From the NCBI RefSeq assembly GCF_030704535.1, contig NC_081817.1, positions 6,888,001 through 6,952,000 of the forward strand: DNA of 64,000 bases. The letters are read 5' to 3'. Source of the stretch: Vitis vinifera (taxonomy: Eukaryota; Streptophyta; Magnoliopsida; Vitales; Vitaceae). Of this stretch, positions 11,691 to 25,600 are shown in pieces. Both the position numbers and the translations under genes were made by a program. Every line of letters begins with the position of its first letter. Position 1 is the stretch's first letter. Under the pieces are notes generated by a model. That model saw only the letters and a list, made by a program, of their open reading frames with translations, was not told where the DNA came from and ran no database searches.

Positions 11691-12260
11691 TAAGGTAGCA
11701 AGATAATACCTCCTCAAGCCAAAAAAATATTGACATGATATAAATAAATAAAACTAAAGTATAAAAATATAAATAAATGAGATTAAGATATAAATCATAT
11801 AATTTAAAGATGTATAACGTGATATCATATAATTGGTGATGTTTTTTCTGTACCAATTAAATAAAGAATAGTTTATTTTTATAGATAGATCCGAGAAAAA
11901 AAAAAGTATTATTAATAATTAAGATTTATCGGAGAACAAACATGTTAATTAATTTTATTTTACTATCGAATAGGTTTTTTCATTTTTCTTGCCTTCCTGT
12001 TTTCCTCAAAAATATTTAAAATTCTGATTTTTTTTTTTAAATATTTTTTATTTTTGGGTTTTTGTTCCAACTTCCAACTTCCTTCCAAGATAGTATACTC
12101 ATCATTGGTTGTTAAGTTTTTGCCCATCAATTAGAGACTAAGATCCTATCCTCTTTAAGGGTCTCTCAATCACACTCCATAATTGACTTTTTATACTTAG
12201 CCAAAAATGTCTCTTTATTTCTGAAAAAGAAAGAAAAATATCATCAGGAAGGAAGCATAC
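11691..12260. other. AT-rich intergenic DNA
   Basis: Low-complexity sequence. The small minus-strand frame at 11668-11856 is Tyr/Leu/Phe-rich translation of AT-rich DNA, and no gene is supported. Confidence 0.5.
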
Positions 12261-12789
12261 ACTGTTGGAATATATACAAAACTCCGGTGTGGTTTGGAGA
12301 TATAATCTTTACTTCTACAAAAATAGAAAAATAACAACCCATATTCATGTTTAATTACGATCATACTTTTAATTTACAAAAAATAATTTATTTATTTATT
12401 TATTTAAATAAGGATTGGTTTGTCCCTCTCTGCACAGAGATTCCTTATCCTCTTGTCAAATTAGATTATTAAAACACAATTTATTAAATTATATATATAA
12501 TTAGATGTCTTTAGAAAATAAAATAAAAAATGCAAATTTTGCCCGCTAAAAAACATAAATTTAATTTTAAATTTTTTAAAATATATATATATAAAATTTA
12601 TACTTAAATGCTATTAAGAAAAATATCCAAATATATTAGGTTGATAATTTTGAAGGCATCAAATTTAATGTACTAAATGTTTTGAGAGTTTTACTGTTGG
12701 AGTCCATGTTGAGCTATTTCAAATTCGATTTATATTTGAGGTAATTGTACATTGGTTAGAGTCCATGTTGAGCAGGATACACGAAATTG

Positions 12790-13865
12790 TGGATAAACTC
12801 ACAAGTGGTATCATAATATGTTAAAAATAAAAAATTGGTATAAATTGCTTGAATTACTTATTCACACTTCTTTTTAGGTACTTTCTTAATTAAGAATATA
12901 ATCTCACAAGTGGTATCACAACATGTTAAAATTTTGTAGATTTTTTTATTTCTTCTACTTCATTATTGACATATGGAATAACTACCCTCGTTGGAAAGTG
13001 TGGATGGAATATTTTTTTCTAACCATGTAAGGATAATGTGGCTGGAACATATTGAAATCGGGATAATTATCCTTTATGTTTGTGGACAAGAATGAAAAAT
13101 CTACAAGGGAAATGAAGTTCAATCAATAATGGGACAAAATTGATAAGAAAGACAAAAGATCAATGTCAAGGCTGGTTACTATATTTTCAATGGTGATAAG
13201 TTTGATGAACTTGGAAAGATAACGTGTAAATACCCTAAAGAAGTCTATAATATATTGGAAATAACCCACGAGGAAACTTTTACTATGAAGTTATCCGAGT
13301 TGCAGATGTTGACCACCAAATTTAAAAATATAAGATAAATGAATATGAGACTTTTTTCTAATTGTATATTGAACTAAGTAACATAGTAAATTTTTGTTTT
13401 AATTTGGATGAAAAAATTCTTAATTTTGAAGTACCGAGACAAATTTTGAGATCTTTTCTTAAGAGATTAACGTCTGAATTAATAAGAAAGTAAGAATGTT
13501 AATAAATTAAAAGTGGATGAATTTTTAAGTATTTTGCAAATATGTGAGATGACTCTTCCTTCGTCACATATATATAAAGGGTTAATTTTAAAGGTGCCTT
13601 CAAAAGAAAAAAATAAGTTTGATGATAAGGGTAAACTAATTCTCACTCGATTAAAATATTTTTATATGTTAAAATATTTAAAACTTAGATGAAACTCTCA
13701 AGAAAGGCAAATGATTAAGAAGAGAGAAAAAAAAAATCTCCCTAAGAATAAAAATAAAGAAAAAAAGTCCTCCAAAGCCAATAAAGTGGAATGCTACCAT
13801 TGTAATGGGAAATGGCACATTGTTTCTAACTGCCCTAGTCCCACAAAGGATAAATAATTAAATAA
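12790..13865 (+). mobile_element. Ty1/copia 5' end and gag relic
   Basis: Two primer-site-like words, tggtatcataa (about 12807) and tggtatcacaaca (about 12911), resemble the initiator-tRNA-Met primer site TGGTATCAGAGC. Downstream plus-strand translation with stops reads as UBN2-type gag: LSELQMLTTKFKNI, then KLKVDEFLSILQICEMTLPSS, then KGLILKVPSKEKNKFDDKGK. A CCHC zinc knuckle follows (CYHCNGKWHIVSNC, 13792-13833). Nothing of pol follows. A TG at 12263 (tgttggaata) could be the LTR start, but this cannot be confirmed. Confidence 0.75.
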
Positions 13866-13869
13866 ATAA

Positions 13870-16800
13870 AATTAAAAACAATATATCTATACAAGTAATA
13901 ACTTTTATACTTTGAGAATTAAATATAAAAAAACAATTAATATAAAAGGGAATGCTTTATTATGGCATTAGTAATTAAATAAAGAAAAAAGATCGAAAAG
14001 CCTTGAGAATTATTTTATTTTTTTTAATTTAATAAACAACTATTAAATTAAATTCAATTGTTTTATATCAATTGATTCTTAATTCTAATAAGTCTAGGCT
14101 TAGAAACTTTAATACTTATTAGATTAAAACTTAATTTTTAATGCTTCATTTTTATTTTATATTTTTTAGGTTTTCTAGAGCGCCCTGGACACTGCCAAGG
14201 AGGGGACACAAAAGGGAACACACAAAACAAAGAAAAGGAGAGGAAAAGTGGGAAGGATGAGGAAGAACAAGGAGACGTCTGGGCTTGTACATGATGATGG
14301 TTGTATATACTCTTTCAATTCCACTGCACTGTCATTCCCCACTTCTTCCATCTGCATCAATTCCCCCTGGCATTCACGCAGTAGGGCATGACTTTAGTCT
14401 GAGCACTCTTTCCAGAGTTCACCATAGAATCAGAATCAATCCCATTCGGATTCAAATTCAAACGAGACTTCACAAAAAAAAAAAAACCTAAAATTATTGG
14501 CTATATGTGTATATATGTAGTGTTAGATCTACGGATCAAATTCAGCAAAGACACCATCATTCCCAAAATCACACCATGTCTAGGTGAAGTAATTCCACCA
14601 ACTATTTAGGCAATAAAGTAGTAGTATATACTTATAGAGTAGCCATTTATGACATCATGTGGGCATGAAAGACAAACCTTGAACCATAATTGCAGGTTCA
14701 TATCTACATATATTGTATTCATGTTCACATGGGAGTAGACAAAAAGTTGACGATCATCATGGAAATTAATTAATTATTATCTTTGGGGCTGATGAGTCCA
14801 GGAATAGAGATTCCCATTAGAGCATATGCAAAGAATGGTGGGGGACCTTGATCTTTGGAACTTCCCATGAGGTATGTGTCCACAATCCATATCATTCATA
14901 AATGACCATTGCTTGCCTCCCCCTCTTTCCTCTTCTTGACCATTTCATCTCCTGTACAGATAAGGTGACGGTGGTGCCAACATTTTTTTTTCTTCTTTGG
15001 TCTTGGTTAAGTATTACTCTTCATTCTTTATTGTTCATAATTAAGAGTGACAGACCAAACTAGTCAATGTTTCTAATTTTAATGGGTAGTTGTAACGTGC
15101 GGAGTTGATCAGCTTTGAAATTGATTACCTTAAACTGAAACTTCAAATTTGTTTGATATTAAATTTGTTGAATGAAAGTGGAAACTCATCATAAGCCGTT
15201 CACACTATAAAGTGTTTTATATATAAATTTATATTGTATATTAAATTAATGGATGCAATTTTATTTTTATTTTTTTCACTTTTGTTGTTGAAGTATACAT
15301 ATTGTTTGAGTCATTTAATTTTTATTTTTGAATTTACAATAATTATGTGGCCTCATGACATTATGGTAACTCTTTTTTCAGGTTTTCGGGTTTTTTGCAT
15401 GAGTTGTATATTTATTAAAAATATATTTTTTAAATCATAAAATAAAAAAATAATTCTAAAATTACAATACTTTTAAATTTCATGTAAAATTCATCTTTTG
15501 AAAAATATAAAAATGAACTCATCTTTTAAAAAAACAATTTTAGAATAAAAAGAGAACTCGTTTTTTTTAAAAGACGAACTCAATACAAAAAATAAATTCG
15601 TCTTTTCAAAAGAAGAATTTAATATAAAAATTGAATTCATTTTTTAACAAATTTAATGTAAAAAAATTAAAATAAATAAAAATAAAAAAGTGCCTTATTT
15701 TTGTATTTATTTTTAAACAATGGTATTTTTTAATATTTTTTCAAAATAACATTTAAAAAAAATCCCTCTCTATATTCTCAACTCATCATTTCATGGGATT
15801 CATATATGTATGCTGTTCAACTTCTATCATCATCTTATATATTTCATGTAATTTTTCACATACTATATTTCAAACAACCAAAAAAAAAGCATCTAGTTCT
15901 TTCATGAAAATTTAAATTATATATTAAATTAGTAAAAGTAGTCAAAGTAATTTGTGGTGTATGATGGTTGAAAAATTAATTCTAAATCTATTATCATTTG
16001 TGAAGAACTAAACAACAAGTCATATTTTCTAAAATTTGAAAAATATTATTACAATGAGTATTCAATGGGAAGTAATAATGCTTATGGTGGCACTTATTAA
16101 AAATAAATAAAAAGAAAAAAAAAAGGGAAAAAAGAAAAAGAAAAGTAGAAGCAGAAGAAGTGCTTTGATAATGAGTATTCATGAATGTGATTTCAGAAAA
16201 TGATGTAAGCTGGTGACTCCATATAAGTGAACAAAATTGGTTGCTTTCTTCTTAACCCTTGGTCAAATAAATGCAACAGTTGGGCTATCATCCACCACCC
16301 CATTTTTCTGCTGTTTTCATTCTAAGATATGTATGGTTTGCATCATCCTACTTTTAGAAAAATCCAATCATTGACTTTCAAAAGCATTGCTGTAGAAAAG
16401 AAAAACAAAGCATAAAATATGTAAAGAAAATCGGTACAACCTGTTCACAAGTCACAACTAGCTAATTAGAAAAAGTGGGATTTCTTTGTTGAATTTTGAT
16501 TTCAATCACCATCATGTAATCAATGAATCTTTTTTTTAATTAACAACATGGATGATGTCACTATTCAATGGTTGAATTTTCCTTATTTTCTGGACCCACC
16601 CATTTGTCGTCAGGACCACCTAAGCCAAAAATAAATAGACAAATACAATAAAATATCTAGTCAAGTATCAGAGTGTGATTGAAATCATCTATGAGTACTT
16701 GAATAAACTTTACCCATGTTTCCACATGAATAAACTTCAGGGTTTTAATGGTTTGAATGATTCATCACAACCCCCCAGATCATTCACTCCCGAATTACTT

Positions 16801-19590
16801 AACAACAGTGCTGACTTGAACAAGCTCCATGTGATGGGCTCATCCCAACCCATTTCCCATTCCAGAATAATTGGAATATCAACTCCACATAATGGCGTTT
16901 TAAACAATCCTTGATTCATTTTTTATCAAAAAAAATGTGTCATATGAGCATGTGGTGATATAAGCCACTGTGCTTAATACTAATAATATAAGAAACCCCC
17001 AAGAAAAACCATGCTGGATCATCATCTACTTTACGTAGGGTTTTGGTTCTTGTTGACCAAATTGTTCTTTAATCACACAATGCATGTGCACGCGTCTCAC
17101 ATGTCTGCAACACTTATCTGGAAGAGACTTTGATATATGTATATTAATATGTCATTAGTATGATTGTTTGAAGTTAGTTTCCTCAGTTGCATTATTATAT
17201 TAAGAATGAAATGGGTAAGTTAACCGAACATGGGTGATAAGTTTTCAAATTCAAAGGAGGAGGTAACTGCCTTTGATTGCAGTCTAAGGAATGGATCTAT
17301 TGAAAATGAGCACTCCAAAGCATGGGGTACTGTGGGCTTTGGATGAGAGGGAATGAGAATCAATCCCACGTGATTCTTAAGAGTGATGTCCCACCATCAT
17401 GGGGCTTTTCCCTTTTGGGTGGGCAGATGGGTGTAAAGGGCTACATTTATTCTATGAACATGAGCGTTGGTTCAACTGTATATCCAGGAAAATTTGGGGT
17501 ATAGGCATCTGTAGAGACCACATGCAGTGAGTGGAACCATGCACCAAGAATTTGAAAAAAAATAAAATAAAAAAAATCAGGAACCTAGTTGAAGATGCCA
17601 GAAATCCCAAGATTTATGGACCTAACAGACTATACCACATGCTTTTCCAGCTGATATTTCTTTCCTGGTTGGTCTTGGCCTACCAGAGGTTATGAATTTT
17701 GGTCAGTATGCTAGAAATCATAGATGCCTATATATTTTAGGCGGTGACCAGAGCCAATCACTAGCCAACTACAGCCTGCAAACCCCCAAGCAGATCAACA
17801 TCAGTGAGGATATGGGACTGGCAAGAGATCCAAGGACATCAACCTCAGCAAGAGTGGTCCTTTTTGGGGTGTAAGTTGTCAGTATCCAAAAAGATAGGAC
17901 TGCTATCTACCATTCTATATATGGATTCTTATTTATTGGGCTGAAGAAATTAGCTCGAGCGAGGTGTAATGAAAATTTTAGATGTGGGTTTGTCCTTAAA
18001 CTCCAAAATTAGGCTCTTTCACTATATGCATTTGCGGATCATACGATACAAGTCCAATGAAGGCTAGGAGTGAATTTGACAATGAGAACAAGGGTTCCTT
18101 GGGAAAGCAATAAAATACGGTTCCCCCATTAATACGATGCTTTAGATGACGCAGAGGGATCAGAGTCAATCCATAGCGCATCGACTAGGGGGATTTGAAG
18201 ATTCAAAGAATATTATATTTTAAAGGTTGAGGGACCAGCAAGATTTGGAACTACATCACCCACTTGCAAGTTGGAAAAGAACTAGTGTTTTCTTCCCAAC
18301 TGATTAAGGCAGAGACATCTTTTGAATATTCTCACTTGTGATATTAAGTTCACTACCAATGGTCCAGGGTCCAGGGTCCAGGGTCCAGCCAACCCTGGAA
18401 ATATATTCCTCCATTTTGCCCACACTTGCTACGTTGCCGTCTATAATTTCCCTCTTTGTCAACACCCAGGGCTTTCCGGCACTGTAATTCAAAAGTTTGC
18501 TTTATTGCAAGAAAGAAAAAAGAGGAGATGGGGACGTAAGGAGGGGAGAAAAGCAAGTCAAACATTACTTTGGAGTCCAGCCTTCTCAAGCAAGCGTGAG
18601 CTCCATAGTCCATCTGTTTACACTGGGACGATATTTAAAAATTAAGCGAACCCCACGAGTAACCTTATAAAAGAAAGGTCAATTCCTTATTTTGGGTCGT
18701 TGGATTGGCTAAAATTTGACTAGAGGTGCGGTTGTCGATCCACTCCTAGGAGTGATCAGACAATCATAAAGTTGATTTAGATGTGTTGGTCCATGGAAAT
18801 TGGTGTAACATATGATTCTAGAACCCTTTTTTTTTGGTCTAATTTTTATGTGGCTTGTATTGTTTATGGGAGACGGGGTCGGATGGGCATTGGCGTCTAC
18901 TTATCGTGTATCAGTCCAATACGTCTATGACAAAATATAGGGCATATAATTGACAAAACACAGAATATAGTAGACTTCAATGACATTCATTTGTCATAAT
19001 TCCAAGATTAATCCTATGGAAAAGTGGTGATCCACTAGAACTCAATCGCATACCATTGCCTAATCATCCAATTACATGTCGGCGTAAAAGAAATCCAAAG
19101 TCGACGGTTGATTCAATGGGTCTTTTCATTTTCATTTCTATTAGACGTTACACATCCAACCCCCAGAGCCACCAGCACAGTGTGGGCAAAAATAAGAAAA
19201 ATCAAATTCCCAGTAATGATTTTACAATTCAATTGAGATTTGCTGAACTTAAGGCTATTTTAGCAAGTTTTAAACCAATCAAAAGCTGAGATTATTCAAA
19301 GGCAGCTCTTGCTGCTCTCTCCACCCAGAGAAATCTGTGGCCTGTTCCTAGCCAAAGGGTATATTGGAAAAGGATTTTAAAAAAACGGGTTGGTGGAAGG
19401 AGGGAAGGAAAGAGCGTTAAATCTTGACACCACAATTCCAAACCAAAATATTTGAAGATTCCCAATTTCCCTTTCCATTGCTCCATGTAAATTTAAAGGA
19501 TCCATTGGATGTCAACCAGGAAAAAGGGAGCAAACTGGCAATAATAAATCAAGACTGCAACTATCAATCCTGCTGCTTGTTACAACTGCA
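13870..19590. other. Long intergenic stretch, no gene supported
   Basis: About 5.7 kb without a convincing coding gene. It is AT-rich at 13870-14160 and 15060-16250, with more balanced composition at 14160-15000, 16560-18660 and 18700-19500. Small frames such as 17322-17504 and 17692-17874 show no family resemblance and no splice partners. I searched by eye for common plant microRNA mature sequences and for tRNA B-box words and saw none. The balanced part at 16600-18660 could hold a non-coding transcript, but the sequence alone does not show it. Confidence 0.5.
18361..18388. repeat. GGTCCAG heptamer microsatellite
   Basis: Four perfect head-to-tail copies of the 7-bp unit GGTCCAG. Confidence 0.95.
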
Positions 19591-19682
19591 TCATCCTACA
19601 TAAACAGACAGCCAAAAACAGGGTACCTAGCATATACTTATGTCAAGAAGTTTCTTGTTAACACAAAGCAGTCTTCGAATGT

Positions 19683-22600
19683 CTAATAGCGGTCGAACGA
19701 CGAGGGGCGCCCTCCTCTGTTAGGGCGGTCATAAGGACCTGGCCTGTTCCTGTAGCTCCTACCCTCATTACGTGCTGAACCCCCACCTGCATACCTGTCC
19801 CCACCCCCTCTTGGGGCAGCATCCCGATCATAGCCTCTGTCTTTGCCATAACCATTTTGAGGGTAACGATCTGAACCACCATACCTATCGCCTGAGAATC
19901 GATCTCCACTGGGTGCATACCTGCATGGTTTCAAATAGCTGTTACAGTGGTCTGTTGCTAAAAGCTAAGTATAACGAGACCAATTGCTTTATGTGGGCAG
20001 TTGACATCACAAAATGGCAGCCATGTCTAAAAATAATGTAACAATGTCATTCCAATGTCACGACCATGGCATTATAACCAAACGGGTACCTGTCATTGAC
20101 ATAGCGATCACGGGTGCCATATTTGTTGTCTCTGCTCTCAAAACGATCTCTATCTCCATAGCGTCCCCCATCATAACGATCCTCCATGTACCGATCCCGT
20201 TCCCCGCCAAAGCGGTCCCCACGACCACCACTAAACCTAGAACGTGAAGGAAACGGAGCACCACCTCTACCTCGGCCACCACCTGATGAAGGGCAGTCCC
20301 TTGCCCAATGCCCAGGGCGACCACACTTGAAGCAGTCATCTTGGCCTGCAGATCTATCTCCTCCCCCATAGCTTCCCCTGCCACCTGATGAGTAACCTCC
20401 ATTGTAGCCATGGTCTGGATCCTCCCCCATTTTGGGTTGGGCCTTGTTCACTGAAATGATCCGATCACCAAAATCCCGTCCATGCATCTCTCTGATTGCA
20501 TCTTCCATTCCCCTACGGTCTGCATAGGTAATAAACCCAAATCCACGTGGCCGGCCTGTATCTCTTTCCAACATAATCTACATGAACACCAGACTTGAGA
20601 AGCTGATGCACTAATGCAACACTAATAAATGGACATTTAGAAATTTAGATTTAGAAAGATTTAACATGAATATAAAAGGATAAAGAGAACGAAAGGCGCT
20701 TCAGACGAATCAGCCTTGAGTGTTCTATCACAAGCATGTCAAAATGCCACAAACTCCAAAGTTGCTGCAGTTAATGTAACGTAAAACTATTTTGAGAAAA
20801 CACCATAACAGATACAACATGAATGCTAAAAAACAAAATTAGCATTATGGCACCCTACATAAGAATTTAAAACACCAACAAAAAATAACACCAGTCATGC
20901 CCCAAATCCTATTGCCTATTGAAGAACTAAGAAAAACACAGTTTATAAACAAAATTTGGGGGCTCCAAATACGACCAATGAATGCCAACAATTTGACTCT
21001 TTTCTTTTCCAAAGAACATGGGTTCAATAGAAAAAAAACTGCATCACCCTCTTACAAGCCATAGACATTGCAAAAAAGATTCCCAAAACACTCTCATGTT
21101 GAACTTTGAAAACAAATAATAGCACCATGGTAACTGCTTCATCATATGACCAGATAGAATCAGGGCCTATAAATTGATATTTTGGAACAGCTTGGACTTG
21201 CTGGTGACCAATACCACAAAAAGTTGACAAGGGAGAATCCTTACAAGAGGCCGGAACATCATCTAATTCTCAGAATTGAAATACCAGTTACATTTGCTAG
21301 TTGATAATACCATAGAACCACTTTCCAGTCACATGGGTTTAGTTCACAGAAGCTCCAAACCTATCTTGTCAATTTTTTATTTTTTATTTTTGATAAATAA
21401 GAAAATATATTTAAAGTGCCAAAAGAACTAGCAAACCTGTCTTTTCATATTTTATGCAGGCAAAACAAAATGATATGCAAGATTGGATGCCTTATTTGTT
21501 TTTTCACATTCTTAAGCCAGGAAAAGGCAATGCAAGCTCAGAGATAACATGCATATAAGAAACTCTAAATGGTGTGCCGTGTCCCAAAACCATATTGCTA
21601 AGACAGGGAACTAGCAAGTAAATATTAATGTCAGTTTTCAAGAAGCAGCATGAGACATCACAACATGATATAGAATGGGAAAACAAAAAAGAAAATACTT
21701 TCAAACATCAATAGAACAAAGGAAAATTTTATTTTAAAGATAACTCATTGGCCAAAACAGTAGAAAGTAAAACATAGACACTAAGATTCCATCTGCATGA
21801 CACATTTCAAAACAGGAAAGCAATACGCAGATTAAAATAACTTAAAAAAAGAACAAAAGCAAAAACAAGCACGCAAAGAGATAACTTACAATCTCTTCAT
21901 CATTCAATGTAAATTGAATATGGGAAATCTCGAGGCATGATACTTTCAGCAACAATACAAATAATGCACCATCACATTTTGATATTGCAAAAACTCTTAC
22001 TTAAAGCAGAAGAATATGGCAAACTGCATGTATGTTGCCCGACATAATATGCAATAGCTGGCTCCAGTTATCCATGGAATCCACTTATCAATTCAAGCAT
22101 AAAGCAGTACATACCCACCACACAGGAAATTCCTCTAATCTGTCTTAATGTAATTATAACATGCCACTTGAATTAATCTTCTTTAATAGCATTCTATTCA
22201 ATAGCTATGTTTTGATCAATAGGTCAGTAAATCTTATCAATGAATAATTACCAAGACATATTGGAACCCAGACAGGATATATCTTGCAGTTGGGCAGCTC
22301 AGCAACCAAACAGAGAAGACCAAATGGGGAAGATCATGTGAAATCAATCTTCACAAAGTTCAAGATTTTTACTTTTTCTGTCTCCTTCAGGGACTCATTG
22401 ACCCAGTCAGCACAGTAAGAATTGGCTTCACATCTAATCATGAAATGATAAGTTTGTCCATACATTTGGTCAGACCAGCAGACTGATTCATAATCAAGGC
22501 AATCCCATCCAACAAAAAAACTTGGCTGATATGCATCCTATATAGGTGAAATTCATCCTCTGAGATAATAAGCTAAAACAGAAAATTTTCAAGCCAGAGC

Positions 22601-25600
22601 CCATCTATTATGAAGTACTACCAAAAAGGATGCCACAGAGAATACTCTAGAAAGATAGAAAGTAGGGGATGAAAGGGTTTGACTAGATACCAGCATAAAA
22701 TATCCAGTCTCTGAATCCAATATTCTAACAATTCAGAGTTTTAGTTAGCGAAAAGAAAGTCTCTTCCACCATAACTTTTCTTTAAAGTTCTCAAGGTAAT
22801 GATCCAACCACTTCTAAGCACCAAAATTCAAAATGTAATAAAAATATTAAATTAGTGTTGTTGATACAGTAATATTTCTGCCCTCAGCCTTGCAGAATAT
22901 AGTTCTCCAAAATTGTAGAGTTGGATAAAATTTCCATCACAGTCTGACATTAATACAGTTTCTGGCACCTGAGGTTTCCAACAGACACAAGTAAATGTGG
23001 ATGAATAAAAAAAATTTCACTGAATTGGTTCATCCTAAAGTTTCCTGAATATCACAATCTGAAATGAGATGGCCAGAAAGCAGAAATGCAGTTTAAGCCT
23101 CTACAGATGATTTGAAGTTACTTAAGCTGGTTTAGAATGTTAAGAGGAAAAGGTATGATCCAAGCAACCATATCCACACTCTGGAAGCAGTAACAAAACT
23201 TTTCCTGATCATATTTACCAACTATAGCCAGCAGTACTAGCTTGATCATTTTGACAACTTCAAAGAAACAAAATCTCTAGGAGACAGAAAAGCAGGAGCC
23301 TTGGAGATGAAGAACCAGTCATCTAAACTTTCTTCAATCTTGAGACCATTATCGATGTGCTTTCTTGCGCAAAAACAAAACACACAAAATCAAACCGGAT
23401 TCATGCATACTCTTTTACTTGAAGAACAAGCACCGTTTCTGCAAGTCAACCTAAAGAGTACTTGTTAAATCAACAAACGTTACCATGCAGCAGCCTTTAA
23501 GAAGAGACCGCACCATATAAAATGATACTTTAACAGCACTAGATGAACTCTCAGGATTCTGTGAGAAGGGAAATCACACGAAATTAGACCAGCATTTACC
23601 CACGTCCATAGAACACCAACAAGGATTCACCATCAAGCTTAATAGTTTTTCTCGCATAACCAACATGCAAAACCTTTACCACCATGTTTCAGTCGGACAA
23701 TACAAAAGTTAGAATTCTGCTTGAAACACTAGCAAGGTTTCATTTAAAATAATAAACAAATTAAATTCGTCAAGTAAATGAACAATGATATCATCTGATC
23801 AAATGCAGATCGGTTTAGACTCTTCAATTCCTTAGATAATCCAAACAGCACATCTGTGAGCAGTAAAAACCAGTAAATTTCACTACAAAGAAAGCTTCTC
23901 AAATTTTTCTAAATCGTGTGACCCATTGATTATTCAACCTTTTTCACAACATTGGATCACATTCCAAACTTATGATTAGGCTTTTATTGTGAACCCGAAA
24001 ACCATCTCATTTCATCAATGATAACTCTTTCCACGAAATAGCAGATTTCACAAACACCAGGCATCTAAATCTAGCTGCCTTCTGTGAACCAGACTCCACA
24101 TACCCAGACACCATCTGTTTATGTGAATACTTCCTGGCTTGAGAATCTCAAAACAACCATCTGAATGTTATAAAATCACACAAATGACATTGAGCTTCAG
24201 CAACTCGATGCATCAATCTGACCAAAAATTTCTCACACTCAAATCTACGGATCTCAAAAGATATAACCAGCATTCCAAAAAGACAACAAAACAAATAAAG
24301 GGCATTAATATGATGAAAAGGAAAAATTGAACAAATAAGAAAATAACTAATACTGTCACAAATTTGTAGGATGAAGACAAAGTTATTGAAAAATACAGAA
24401 TGTAAAGCAACAAGATCAACAACTACAGATAAACAACAGTCCACATGTCAGTTAACAATAAAATCTTTCTTAAAAGAGCAACTCTTCCCTTTCATTTTCC
24501 TCTTTTAGACAGAGACACCTCAGAGAGCAACCAATTGGTGATTGCCTGCAACAAGGCATGTAATGTCCCGGAATATTATTTGGCAGTGAAGGCATTGCCT
24601 AAAAAGTGAATGATAATTGACACATCAAATAGTGATGGCAATGACCTAACAAATAAGTAGGCAGCATCCTTTTTCCCTGATAATGTTAACCAAGGTCCCA
24701 GCAGTGTCTCATTGATATAAAAACTGTTTTATATTTAACGTATTAAAAACCATCCATAAACTGTGGTTTTAAGTTTCAGCTGTGGTATCAAAGATCTTTG
24801 AGGTAGCTAGGTCAAAGATGATACAATAGGTAAGATACTAAGATGAGTTTAAAAGGCCAGATAAAGATTGTTTCACATAGTCAATATTGTATGGGTTCCT
24901 CCTAGAGGCATAGCAAAGATGATGGGAATCTCCTTTAAGGGCGGCTTTAGAACCCTTCCAAAATGGAAGACTCTTTGGTAAGTGGTTGTCTTATCCTTAA
25001 CATGGTTTATTTGGCTGGAAAGGAATGCAAGGATTTTTAAGGACAGATGGAAATATGAGGATTCCATGTGAGCATTGATTTACTTTCCTTCCTTTGGGCC
25101 TCAATCACCAAGCCTTTTGCAAATATTCTTTTGTTTCTTGTAATGCTAGACTAGAAGAGTGCTTGCTACTCAAACAAGTTGAAGAAGAAAGCCATGATTG
25201 GTTGATCAACCCCTTAAGTAGTTTTGTAAAGTTAAACATTGATGGATGTTTCTGGGGAATCCCGGCCATATGGATATCGATGGTGTGATCATAGATGACT
25301 CAAGTACAATGTTGAGAGCCTACTCTAAGCAAACAGGTGAGGAGTTGGCTATCAAGGCAGAGATATTGGCATTGTTGGAGGTTTAACTGCAGGCCTAAAG
25401 CCTTAGACCTTTCCAATCTAATTGTAGAGGGAGATTCTACAACTTTAATATCTTGGGTGAATAAGAAAAGAGGTTCATGGAAGTTTGACAATTGAATGCG
25501 CAAAATCATCAAGGTAGCTAGTGAGTTGGGTTACCTGTTCAGCCAACCAAGTCGCATATCAGTTAGCCAAACAAGGAGCTAAGCTTTTGGCCCCCTTTTG

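Noticed and set aside
17322..18181. Two plus-strand and one minus-strand ~60-codon frames, all ending FGV
   Set aside because: The shared ending is short and the rest is unrelated. No family or splicing evidence; treated as coincidence.
19658..20411. Additional frames in RZ1C exons 2 and 3 (both strands)
   Set aside because: Shadows of the Arg/Gly/Asp-rich coding sequence. The exon-spliced frame with RRM and CCHC motifs explains the region.
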